Origin: a bacterium
GTDB lineage: Bacteria > Spirochaetota > UBA4802 > UBA5550
Assembly: GCA_024224995.1 (NCBI GenBank)
Contig: JAAENB010000594.1
Location: forward strand, 1 to 19,547
DNA length: 19,547 bases
Direction of reading: 5' to 3'
The notes below the pieces were generated by a model, which searched no databases, was not told the DNA's origin, and worked only from the letters and a program-made list of their open reading frames with translations. Below, piece by piece: positions 1 to 7,074 of this stretch. Within the stretch, counting starts at the first letter, position 1, and each line of letters opens with the position of its first letter. A program made the translations under genes and the position numbers.

Positions 1-1
1 C

Positions 2-1699
2 GGAGTGAGCTCCGGGTACGCCACAAAAATATATAAACAATATGAAAATGAATCAATAGCAATAGTGAAAGAAAATCCCTACCGCCTGGCCGATGACATC
101 TTCGGGATTGGTTTCCAGGTTGCCGATGCTATTGCGGGTAAACTTGGTTTTTCAAAAGATTCAAGTTTACGGATAGAATCGGGGATATTATATGTGCTCA
201 AAAATCTTTCAAATAACGGCAATGTTTTTTATCCCGAGAGCCTGCTTCTCCGGGAAAGTCTTAGCGTTTTGGGAATACAGAATAACGAGATACTCAATGA
301 CGCCTTAGAGAGTCTTAAAAAAAATAAAAAAGTAATCATTGAAGAAATAAACGAAAGAGAAAAAGCAGTTTACCTCTCTTCCTTTTTTTACGCGGAGAGA
401 ACAATAGCTCACAAGATCAAAGATCTTTTAAATGAGCCCACTGAAGAAAAAAAAGCAGGAACAAAAGAATCAATAGAGTGGGTGCAAAAAGAGCTTTCTA
501 TTAATCTCGCGGAAAACCAGGTTACGGCAGTGGAACGCGCTCTTCAAAGCAAGGTCATGATAATAACCGGCGGGCCCGGAACCGGAAAAACCACCATTAT
601 AAATTCAATCCTGAAAATCTTTTCAAAGGAAAATATAAACATCATGTTAGCTGCTCCAACGGGGAGAGCCGCGAAACGGATGAGTGAAGCCACCGGGTAC
701 GAAGCAAAGACTATTCACCGGCTTTTGGAATACAATCCGCGCCAGGGCGGTTTCCAGATCAATGAGGATAACCTGCTTGATTGCGACCTGCTCATAGTGG
801 ATGAAGCGTCAATGATTGATACGCTGCTCATGAACAGCCTGCTCAAAGGAATGCCCGTACAGACTACTTTTATTCTTGTGGGAGATGTGAACCAGCTGCC
901 CTCCGTGGGCGCGGGGAATGTCCTGAAAGATGTAATTGAATCGGGAGCGATTCCCGTAGTTGAGTTAAATGAAATATTCCGGCAGGCAAAGGAAAGCAAT
1001 ATTATTGTTAATGCCCATAAGATCAATCACGGAGAGCTCCCGGATCTTACGGTAAAAGAAAATACCGATTTCTATTTTATAAATAAAAACGAATCCGGAA
1101 CCATAGCCAACACGATCATACAATTGGTGCAAAGCAATATTCCCGCGAAATTTAACTACAACGCGGTTGATGACATTCAAGTCCTCACCCCAATGCATAA
1201 GGGGGATATTGGAACCATGGTCTTAAATGAACGGCTCCAGGAGGCCCTGAACCCGGGGAAGACAGCGCTCAAGAGAGGCGACAAGAGCTTCCGGGTTAAG
1301 GACAAGGTTATGCAGATAAAAAACAACTACGACAAAGAGGTTTACAACGGAGACATAGGGAGAATATCGAGCGTCGACGCGGAGGAGCAGCTGGTAGTTA
1401 TAAATTTCGACGGGAAGTTCGTGGAATACGATTATGGAGAGCTTGATGAAATTGTTTTAGCGTACGCCGTTACGGTTCATAAATCCCAGGGCTCGGAGTA
1501 TCCTGTTATTGTTATGCCGCTTCACGCCCAGCAGTATGTTATGCTGCAGCGGAACCTTGTTTATACGGGAATAACGCGCGGCAAGGAATTGGTGATCCTG
1601 GTTGGCACAAAACACGCGTTGAGTGCGGCAGTAAAGAACAATGAGAGCCGTAAAAGGTATACCAGGCTGGCATACCGGCTGGGGAAACGGGTTGAATAG
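2..1699 (+). CDS. recD2: RecD2-type ATP-dependent DNA helicase (N-terminus outside window)
   Basis: This is a superfamily 1B 5'-3' DNA helicase of the RecD2/TraA type, which acts in DNA repair without RecBC partners. The reading frame is open to the window edge, and its first codons (G-V-S-S-G-Y-A) match the interior helix-hairpin-helix region of RecD2, so the GTG at position 5 is an internal valine and roughly 170 N-terminal residues are missing. Counting from that GTG: the helix-hairpin-helix/winged region spans about 1-150; Walker A GGPGTGKT is at 189-196; Walker B LIVDEAS at 263-269; motif III GDVNQLPS at 293-300; and the UvrD-like C-terminal part carries VHKSQGSEYP (491-500) and TGITRGKEL (521-529). 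All helicase motifs are present, so the visible part looks functional. It converges on the potassium-channel gene with a 13-bp gap. The family call is secure; symbol usage (recD2 versus recD) varies. Confidence 0.93.
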   Translation, partial: GVSSGYATKIYKQYENESIAIVKENPYRLADDIFGIGFQVADAIAGKLGFSKDSSLRIESGILYVLKNLSNNGNVFYPESLLLRESLSVLGIQNNEILNDALESLKKNKKVIIEEINEREKAVYLSSFFYAERTIAHKIKDLLNEPTEEKKAGTKESIEWVQKELSINLAENQVTAVERALQSKVMIITGGPGTGKTTIINSILKIFSKENINIMLAAPTGRAAKRMSEATGYEAKTIHRLLEYNPRQGGFQINEDNLLDCDLLIVDEASMIDTLLMNSLLKGMPVQTTFILVGDVNQLPSVGAGNVLKDVIESGAIPVVELNEIFRQAKESNIIVNAHKINHGELPDLTVKENTDFYFINKNESGTIANTIIQLVQSNIPAKFNYNAVDDIQVLTPMHKGDIGTMVLNERLQEALNPGKTALKRGDKSFRVKDKVMQIKNNYDKEVYNGDIGRISSVDAEEQLVVINFDGKFVEYDYGELDEIVLAYAVTVHKSQGSEYPVIVMPLHAQQYVMLQRNLVYTGITRGKELVILVGTKHALSAAVKNNESRKRYTRLAYRLGKRVE

Positions 1700-1712
1700 T
1701 TTATTTAATAAA

Positions 1713-2431
1713 TCATTTAAAAAATCTTTTAACAAAACCCGTTAGTTTATTCTTTTTCTTCGGAGGATCTATTTTTTTATTGAGCTCTTCCAATTTGTCC
1801 CATATCCCGCTAATAGATTCCCGGATCGCGTCCAGGTCTTTCCGTTCTATCGGTTCTTTCTTTTCTTTCTCTTCCCCATCTTTTGCCGGGGAAAAAACAT
1901 ATAGCAAATAAACCAGGAAAACAAAAAAACAGACCAACACTTCAGAAGCGCTTAATAATTTCGTAAACCGCGCAGCAGGAATAATATCACCATAGCCCAG
2001 CGTTGTTATTGTAACGGCACTGTAATAAACAAAATCGGAAAAGTATAAAACATTAAGGGGCCGGGGGGAGATGAACCTGTTGGGATCGGCACAATAGGCG
2101 ATATCATACAGCGTGGCGTAAAAAAGAATAATAAATATATATAATATTATAAAATAAAAAAACTTTTTCTTTTTGACGGGTCAAGACTTTTTACCAGGTT
2201 ATAAAGAAAGAGCAAAAAGCCGCGAAAAACTTTATTTAAAACCAGGATTATTATACAGAGCCAAAAGGAAACAAGAATTATAAAAAAAACCGGATCAAGC
2301 CCCGACGGAACAATGGAGTCTTTTAGAGACAGTTCCACTCCGAAAACCCGGGGAAGAGACCATGCCGAAATTACGCTTACCAGCACGGAAAATATAGCTG
2401 CGCTAAAAGATTTCACCCATTTTTTTATCAT
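1713..2431 (-). pseudogene. Potassium ion channel (Ion_trans_2 type), split by a -1 frameshift
   Basis: Two overlapping minus-strand frames together make one potassium channel of about 239 residues. The first frame (2431 to 2147) has membrane segments at about residues 9-28 and 46-66 and ends shortly after SLDPSKRKSFF. The second frame, one base back, continues with a membrane helix (FFYFIILYIFIILFY), then the pore helix and the selectivity filter TTLGYGD near 1985-2005, the inner helix VLVCFFVFLVYLLYVF, and a charged cytoplasmic tail ending at 1713. The frames meet at a run of seven T on the minus strand (A7 at 2156-2162). In the first frame this run is read as T TTT TTT, and a -1 slip there restores the protein. 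A lost T (mutation or sequencing error) is the simplest reading; programmed frameshifting is possible. The start ATG at 2429-2431 lies six bases after a -10 box, with no Shine-Dalgarno, which suggests a leaderless message. Confidence 0.85.
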
Positions 2432-2437
2432 AGACCT

Positions 2438-2466
2438 ATACTATAACAGGTGAAATTTTAAGTCAA
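2438..2466 (-). promoter_or_regulatory. Sigma70-like promoter of the potassium-channel gene
   Basis: On the minus strand TTGACT (2461-2466) and TAGTAT (2438-2443) are separated by 17 bases. The ATG of the channel begins six bases after the -10 box, so the expected transcription start coincides with the start codon. An overlapping TATAGT at 15-base spacing is an alternative -10. Confidence 0.55.
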
Positions 2467-2503
2467 CTATATTCCGCAGGAGAGCGGGCTGCCTATATCA
2501 ACC

Positions 2504-2615
2504 CGGAATGTAAACTATGCCTGGCGCAATACCTCCGCAGAACGTTCGGAACTCGCTCCGCTCAGACAGCCTCACAACCTGCCGAGGCATCACACCAGGC
2601 ATAATTTACATTCCG
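2504..2615 (-). repeat. Long inverted repeat that folds best as minus-strand RNA
   Basis: Arms 2504-2545 and 2574-2615 are inverted copies. In the first 37 positions 31 are identical and five of six differences are transitions. On the plus strand these give C-A or A-C mismatches; on the minus strand every one becomes a G-U wobble pair. Including the inner extension, I count 33 Watson-Crick pairs, 7 G-U pairs and 2 mismatches in 42 positions, with a 28-nt apical loop. The minus strand is also the direction of both flanking genes (SBBP gene, then the channel). No T tract follows, so it is not a standard terminator. It may be a member of a dispersed intergenic repeat family or a processing/stability element. 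Confidence 0.75.
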
Positions 2616-2674
2616 AATTACGTTTTTCGGTATATTGAGACACGACTCCGGACAGGCCCGAGTCCGCTTTTGGA

Positions 2675-3892
2675 TTACTGCATCTCGCCGGTTAAATCGA
2701 ACTTCACCAGGAATATATCATTGTCACCGGCACTGGTATTCTCCCCCAGGCCGCCGGCAGTGTAGCCTGTTACGTAAATATTATCGTTATCGTCAATAAT
2801 GATTCCACCGGCCAGGTCATCTTCCGTTGATCCGTACTGGCGGATGGACCTAACAGAACCGGAAGAGTCATATTTCAGCAGGAACATATCATGACTGCCG
2901 TTAAGGCTGTCATTGGTATACCCCGTAACAAAAATATCATTGTTTGATGATACAGCCGCATCAAAAGCATAATCTTCATTGGAGCTTCCCATCATTTTAG
3001 TCCATTCAACATTTTTGTTCCCGTCAATCTTCATCAAAAAGATATCCGGAATGCCGCCAAAGGTATTGGAATCCCCTGCCGCGATATTCATGACCGCGCT
3101 GGTATACCCCGTAATATATATATTATCATCATAATCAACGGTTATGCCGGAAGAAGAAACGGAACCGCTTATTCCCCACATTTTTTCCTCGGAAATTCCG
3201 TCGGGGCTGATCATGGCAAGGAACATATCATTCCCGCCGCCTCCGCCGTGAGTATTTCCTTCAAAATCTCCTTTGCTATACCCCGTAACCAGAATATTCC
3301 CCTTGCTGTCAACGGCTACGGCCGTGCCCTCGTCATGGGCTGTTGATCCCAGCTGTTTGGTCAATAACCGGTCCCCTGAAGAGTTATACTTCAGCAGGAA
3401 CATATCCCAGCCGCCCTGGTGAGTATTCCCGTCAAGTGAGCCATAAGTTCCGCCGGTAATATAAATATTGCCCTCATTGTCCAGTGCCATATCGTAGGCT
3501 CTGTCGTTTACAGCGGAGCCGAACAAGCGGGACCAGACTTTATCTCCTGAGGTGGTATACTTAATAAGGAAAACATCGTGGTAATCCGTAGTTCCCGCGT
3601 TCGTATGCCCGTCGAAGTCTCCGTAACTGCTGCCTGCAACATAAATATTATCATCTTTATCGATTACAACTCCTGTGGCCGTGTCATGGGTTTCCGTCCC
3701 CAGTTGTCGAGTCCAGACGGTTTCCCCTGAAGAAGTAAACTTGATCAATACCATATCAGTCTTACCGGCATGCCCGGTTCCGCCCAGGTCTCCCTGGCTG
3801 TTCCCGGCAACATATATACAGCCGCTGCTGTCAATGGCTGCCCTGTTTTGAACAACATCAGAAGCAAAGGAGCGTATTTTTCTTATTGACAA
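2675..3892 (-). CDS. SBBP (beta-propeller) repeat protein, apparently lacking its N-terminus
   Basis: The whole 405-residue product is built from about seven SBBP-type repeats of 50-60 residues, each with a core like DDNDNIYVTGYT followed by DMFLLKYDSSG and W..LG. Such repeats form a beta-propeller in secreted or surface proteins; no catalytic residues are visible. The frame opens only at a stop codon at 3908-3910, the only start is TTG at 3890-3892, there is no Shine-Dalgarno, and no signal peptide precedes the first repeat, which itself begins in mid-unit. The TTG overlaps the -35 box of the divergent lipoprotein promoter. The coding part therefore looks like the 3' remnant of a longer gene, cut at its 5' end, although an unusual cytoplasmic propeller cannot be excluded. 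After the TAA (2675-2677) lie a short GC-rich inverted repeat near 2644-2663 and then the long hairpin element. Confidence 0.8.
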   Translation of the reverse strand: MSIRKIRSFASDVVQNRAAIDSSGCIYVAGNSQGDLGGTGHAGKTDMVLIKFTSSGETVWTRQLGTETHDTATGVVIDKDDNIYVAGSSYGDFDGHTNAGTTDYHDVFLIKYTTSGDKVWSRLFGSAVNDRAYDMALDNEGNIYITGGTYGSLDGNTHQGGWDMFLLKYNSSGDRLLTKQLGSTAHDEGTAVAVDSKGNILVTGYSKGDFEGNTHGGGGGNDMFLAMISPDGISEEKMWGISGSVSSSGITVDYDDNIYITGYTSAVMNIAAGDSNTFGGIPDIFLMKIDGNKNVEWTKMMGSSNEDYAFDAAVSSNNDIFVTGYTNDSLNGSHDMFLLKYDSSGSVRSIRQYGSTEDDLAGGIIIDDNDNIYVTGYTAGGLGENTSAGDNDIFLVKFDLTGEMQ

Positions 3893-3914
3893 TTCAATTA
3901 AATTACTTTAAAAT
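3886..3914 (+). promoter_or_regulatory. Sigma70 promoter of the solute-binding lipoprotein gene
   Basis: A perfect TTGACA (3886-3891) is followed after 17 bases by TAAAAT (3909-3914), five of six matches to consensus. The expected start near 3921 gives a leader of about 25 nt with GGAGG at 3935-3939, six bases before the ATG at 3946. The -35 box overlaps the only possible start codon of the divergent SBBP gene. Confidence 0.75.
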
Positions 3915-3945
3915 TTTTAAGTAGAAGAGCAGATGGAGGACCGAT

Positions 3946-4764
3946 ATGAAAAAGATTCACATCGTTTTATTACTGGGTCTAATGATAGTAAATCTTACGG
4001 CCTGTGGTACAAAAGAAAAAGAAGACAAAAATAAAGAAGATAGTGCGGCAGTTTCCAAACTAAAAAAAGTCGATAAAAATAAATTTATATTCGCCACCCA
4101 GGATTTCCCTCCATTTAGTTATGAAATAAATGAGCAGGTATCGGGGCCGGGAGCTGAGCTTATTACGGAAATATGCAAAGAGATGAATGTTGATTGTTCA
4201 TTGAGATTACTTCCCTGGTCTCGCGCGCAGCGTGAGGTTAAGAACGGGTCAGCGAACGCGCTCTTCTTTCTCGCCAGGAATGAAGAACGCGATAAGTGGT
4301 TATATTATTCCCCCCCCATAATAAATACATCATACGGCTTCTTTGTATCAGCAGACAATCCAATCAAGTACCGCAAGCCCTCAGATATAAAAGGATATAC
4401 AGTTGGCGTCTATGGACCGTCAAATACATCAAGATCCCTGGGCAAAATTTCAGAAAAAAGCAGCGGAGTTAAAATAGATATGACTCCTCATGATGAAGCG
4501 GCATTCAAAAAATTATCACACAAACGAATAGACGCGGTATACTCAAACAAAGAAGTTGGCCTGGCCATGATCAAAAAATTAGGATTAAAAAATATTCGGT
4601 ATGCCGGGTCTTCCAAAAGCATTAAATATTACATAGCTTTTTCAAAGGAACATACCAACAAAAAAAATATTGAAACGTTTATTTCTGTTTATAAGAAATT
4701 ATACAAAAGAGGAACAATTGGACAAATATTAAAAAAATATCATATGCAGGCTGCTGCGTTCTAA
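3946..4764 (+). CDS. Periplasmic solute-binding lipoprotein (SBP family 3-like)
   Basis: This is a 272-residue extracytoplasmic binding protein of the amino-acid-type family 3 (SBP_bac_3). Residues 1-19 form a lipoprotein signal with lipobox LTAC (Cys20), followed by a charged, lysine/glutamate-rich linker to about residue 45. The mature domain begins with KFIFATQDFPPFSYEI and continues with the usual two-lobe pattern (GPGAELITEICKEMNV, then YYSPPIINTSYGFFV, then GYTVGVYGPSNT). Family members bind amino acids or other small polar molecules for ABC import, or serve as sensor inputs. No permease or ATPase lies next to it, so its partner must be elsewhere, or it acts as an orphan sensor. Start chosen for the strong GGAGG six bases upstream and the consensus promoter. 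A membrane protein gene follows after 19 bp, probably in the same transcript. The substrate cannot be read from the sequence. Confidence 0.88.
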   Translation: MKKIHIVLLLGLMIVNLTACGTKEKEDKNKEDSAAVSKLKKVDKNKFIFATQDFPPFSYEINEQVSGPGAELITEICKEMNVDCSLRLLPWSRAQREVKNGSANALFFLARNEERDKWLYYSPPIINTSYGFFVSADNPIKYRKPSDIKGYTVGVYGPSNTSRSLGKISEKSSGVKIDMTPHDEAAFKKLSHKRIDAVYSNKEVGLAMIKKLGLKNIRYAGSSKSIKYYIAFSKEHTNKKNIETFISVYKKLYKRGTIGQILKKYHMQAAAF

Positions 4765-4783
4765 ACTTTTAGAGAAAACCATT

Positions 4784-5140
4784 ATGCAAAATTTCAAAAT
4801 GATACACCGGGCAGCGGTAAGATATTTTCTTTTTCTGCCCATACTATCTTTAATAATTATCTACTCCTTTGTTGTTAGAGCCAGGTTTGCATTGGGTTTC
4901 TGGCCTCTTCCATATAAACCGGACCCTAAATCCCTGGATTTTTTGCATCACACAATAATTTTCGCCGATCTATTTATAGTATTTATATCTTTTCCGGCGT
5001 TAGTGCTTTATTACATTTTTAACTTCAGGAAATTTGCAGATAAAAAATATTATTTGGTTTTAACGTTATTAAGCTGGACCGCATTCGCAATAATTTCTTA
5101 TCTTGATCCTTTTAATTTTATCGAATGGATTTTTGACTAG
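4784..5140 (+). CDS. Small three-helix membrane protein of unknown function
   Basis: The 118-residue product has three predicted membrane helices at about residues 14-31, 58-79 and 89-107. Between helices 1 and 2 lies RARFALGFWPLPYKPDP followed by LDFLHH; I have the impression that a similar ARxALGxWP...PDPK...H pattern recurs in small membrane proteins of Bacteroidota and related bacteria, but I know of no assigned function. The ATG lies 19 bp after the lipoprotein stop, with only a weak purine-rich stretch (AGAGAAAA) upstream, so translation probably depends on the upstream gene. It has no cysteine or obvious catalytic residues. The next gene has its own promoter, so this is likely the last gene of a two-gene unit with the solute-binding protein. 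A joint role is inference. Confidence 0.7.
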   Translation: MQNFKMIHRAAVRYFLFLPILSLIIIYSFVVRARFALGFWPLPYKPDPKSLDFLHHTIIFADLFIVFISFPALVLYYIFNFRKFADKKYYLVLTLLSWTAFAIISYLDPFNFIEWIFD

Positions 5141-5147
5141 ACGACTA

Positions 5148-5176
5148 TTGACAAACTATTTTTTTTATGTTATATT
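5148..5176 (+). promoter_or_regulatory. Sigma70 promoter placing transcription start on the ATG (leaderless)
   Basis: TTGACA (5148-5153, perfect) and TATATT (5171-5176, five of six) are exactly 17 bases apart. The ATG of the transglutaminase-like gene starts at 5183, six bases after the -10 box, which is where transcription should begin. No Shine-Dalgarno precedes the ATG, so the message is predicted to be leaderless. Confidence 0.75.
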
Positions 5177-5182
5177 TATACT

Positions 5183-5950
5183 ATGAAGAATACACTTGAG
5201 ACCTATTTACAAGCAACAAAATATTGCGATTCAGATAATCAAGACATCATAGATCTGAGTCATGAAGTAACAGCAGCATGCAGCACGCCGCAGGAAAAAG
5301 CGGTAAAATTATTCTACTGGGTAAGAGACAACATTTATTACCGGGTTGGATTGTGGAATAAATCCGCGTCAGAGACACTGCATGAAAAATACGGCACCTG
5401 TACCAATAAATCAAATCTTCTCACGGCGATGCTGAGAGCCAGTAATATACCGGCAGGGTTTGGACTCATGACAGTAAAAGGCCAGTCTTACCTGGGGCCC
5501 ATCGCAATCCCAAGACTGAGAAAATATATTGGAAAAAGATCAACTCATGTCTACTCCGTAGTCTACCTGGATAAATGGATTAAAATTGACGCGTCAGATG
5601 ATTATGAATTCTGTAAAAAGATAAGTCATTTCAACCCCACTTCAGAGCTTGTTGACTGGGACGGCATACATGACGCAGAATTAAACATTAAGAAAAAAGA
5701 TATAATCGATGAAATTTTTCCATTACAAAATATAAAATATTTGATAGAAAAAAAAGCGGTAAACGCCCAGGGAGTGAAGCTTACGATCGCGAACAGGTTG
5801 ATTTCCTTCGCCCGGAAAAATACGATTCCGGTAAAGGACGCGGCAGAATTTGAGGAACAGTTCATGAAGTATTTAAGAAGATATCATCCGCTTGAATACT
5901 ATCTCTTTTATTTTTGGGACTTATATTATAATTTCAGGAACAAGAAATGA
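5183..5950 (+). CDS. Transglutaminase-like (papain-fold) domain protein
   Basis: This 255-residue protein carries a transglutaminase-like core with a complete putative triad: Cys73 in YGTCTNKSNLLTAMLRA, His122 in STHVYSVVYLD, and Asp136 in KWIKIDAS. Bacterial members act as cysteine proteases, amidases or amide-forming enzymes; the substrate here is unknown. There is no signal peptide or membrane helix, so it is probably cytoplasmic. The C-terminal 100 residues are rich in lysine and aromatic residues and resemble nothing I can name. Its stop overlaps the start of the saccharopine-dehydrogenase-like gene in an ATGA, so the two are translationally coupled and likely act in one pathway, for example making or breaking an amide on an amino-acid derivative that the dehydrogenase reduces or oxidises (inference). 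Start chosen because it is the only ATG in frame near the promoter. Confidence 0.85.
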   Translation: MKNTLETYLQATKYCDSDNQDIIDLSHEVTAACSTPQEKAVKLFYWVRDNIYYRVGLWNKSASETLHEKYGTCTNKSNLLTAMLRASNIPAGFGLMTVKGQSYLGPIAIPRLRKYIGKRSTHVYSVVYLDKWIKIDASDDYEFCKKISHFNPTSELVDWDGIHDAELNIKKKDIIDEIFPLQNIKYLIEKKAVNAQGVKLTIANRLISFARKNTIPVKDAAEFEEQFMKYLRRYHPLEYYLFYFWDLYYNFRNKK

Positions 5951-7047
5951 AAAAAAACATCATTGGAATAATTGGCGCGTACGGACAGACCGGGGTTGTA
6001 GCCGCTGCTGAAATATTAAAGCAAACAGACGCGGAAATCATCGCCGGAGGAAGAGATGCCGAACAGTTGAAGACTTTTTCCAAAAAATTCGGTAAGCGGG
6101 TAAGGCCATTACGGGTCGATGTTTTTGATGAAAAATCACTTAAGGATTTTTGCGCGTCATGCGATATCCTGGTGAATTGTGCCGGTCCTTCATACCTGGT
6201 AAAAGATACTGTTGCGCTTGCCGCGTATAACAGCAATATTCATTATATTGATCCCGAAGGATCACTACCGCTGGTTCAAAGCATTGAGGGAAAAAATAAC
6301 ATACTCATAGATAATAAAAAAATATTCTGCCTCTGTGTAGGCTGGATCCCCGGCTTAACAGGAGTGCTCACCCACTATCTACATACGCAGGCGTTGTTAG
6401 AATTGGACGCGATAGATGCGCTTGAAGTATACTATGGCGACAGAAGCAACTGGTCAAAAATAGGTTTCCTTGGCATGGCTCACTCCCTTCTTTCCCAATC
6501 CCCTGCCGGTTATTATAAAAAAGGGGTATGGACCAATACCGGTCTTTTAACAGGATCAAAATCATGTCTTTTCCCAAAACCATTTGGCAAATACCGCGTA
6601 TTCCCGCATCAATATTTGCCGGAACTTGAAAAACTTGCCCGGGCATATCCATATAATAAAATCGCGTCATACGCGGGGCTCTATAGTTATCGCACTGCCA
6701 TAATAACAAAATATATACAAACCTTTCTGCGAAATAATATCGACAAAGCGTCAGAGCTCATGCGCAAAGCGTTTCAACATGACGCGGCAAGGTACGGCAA
6801 GGGGGGCGCTATTGTTTCTCAGGCATTTGGAACAAAAAACGGCAGTAAGCAGCATATACAAGCATATATTTGTGAAACCAGGCATTACTGGATTACCGGA
6901 ATCCAGGTTGCCATTTTGATAAAGCTTATTATTGAAAATAACATTAAAGAATTTGGTTTAAACTATCTGTGCGACACCGTGGACGCTCAAATGTATATTG
7001 ATGAATTAATTAAGAATGGAGTCTCTGTCAAAATTGAAAAGTCTTAA
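5947..7047 (+). CDS. Saccharopine dehydrogenase-like NAD(P)-dependent oxidoreductase
   Basis: The 366-residue product begins with a Rossmann fold: IIGIIGAYGQTGVVAAAEIL holds the dinucleotide loop G10-A-Y-G-Q-T-G16, followed by IIAGGRD (end of beta-2) and DILVNCAGPS (about residues 83-92). This is the N-terminal domain of the saccharopine dehydrogenase family, which oxidises or forms secondary amines of amino acids. The C-terminal half (IQAYICETRHYWITGIQVAILIKLI, read in parts) matches the dimerisation region of the family. Members include lysine-pathway enzymes, carboxynorspermidine synthase and opine-metallophore synthases; the sequence alone does not decide between them. The gene starts inside the stop of the transglutaminase-like gene (ATGA). 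No intrinsic terminator is visible downstream, and its last 20 bp overlap the shifted reading frame of the convergent sensor gene. Confidence 0.85.
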   Translation: MKKNIIGIIGAYGQTGVVAAAEILKQTDAEIIAGGRDAEQLKTFSKKFGKRVRPLRVDVFDEKSLKDFCASCDILVNCAGPSYLVKDTVALAAYNSNIHYIDPEGSLPLVQSIEGKNNILIDNKKIFCLCVGWIPGLTGVLTHYLHTQALLELDAIDALEVYYGDRSNWSKIGFLGMAHSLLSQSPAGYYKKGVWTNTGLLTGSKSCLFPKPFGKYRVFPHQYLPELEKLARAYPYNKIASYAGLYSYRTAIITKYIQTFLRNNIDKASELMRKAFQHDAARYGKGGAIVSQAFGTKNGSKQHIQAYICETRHYWITGIQVAILIKLIIENNIKEFGLNYLCDTVDAQMYIDELIKNGVSVKIEKS

Positions 7048-7074
7048 TCACCGTAATGAGCCTTTTTACCGGGT

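Noticed and set aside
2504..2615. Integron attC site
   Set aside because: The ends do not carry the RYYYAAC/GTTRRRY core sites and there is no integrase or cassette array nearby.
2517..2765. Plus-strand 82-codon open frame
   Set aside because: It runs through the long inverted repeat and into the antisense of the SBBP gene; no ribosome site and no recognisable domain.
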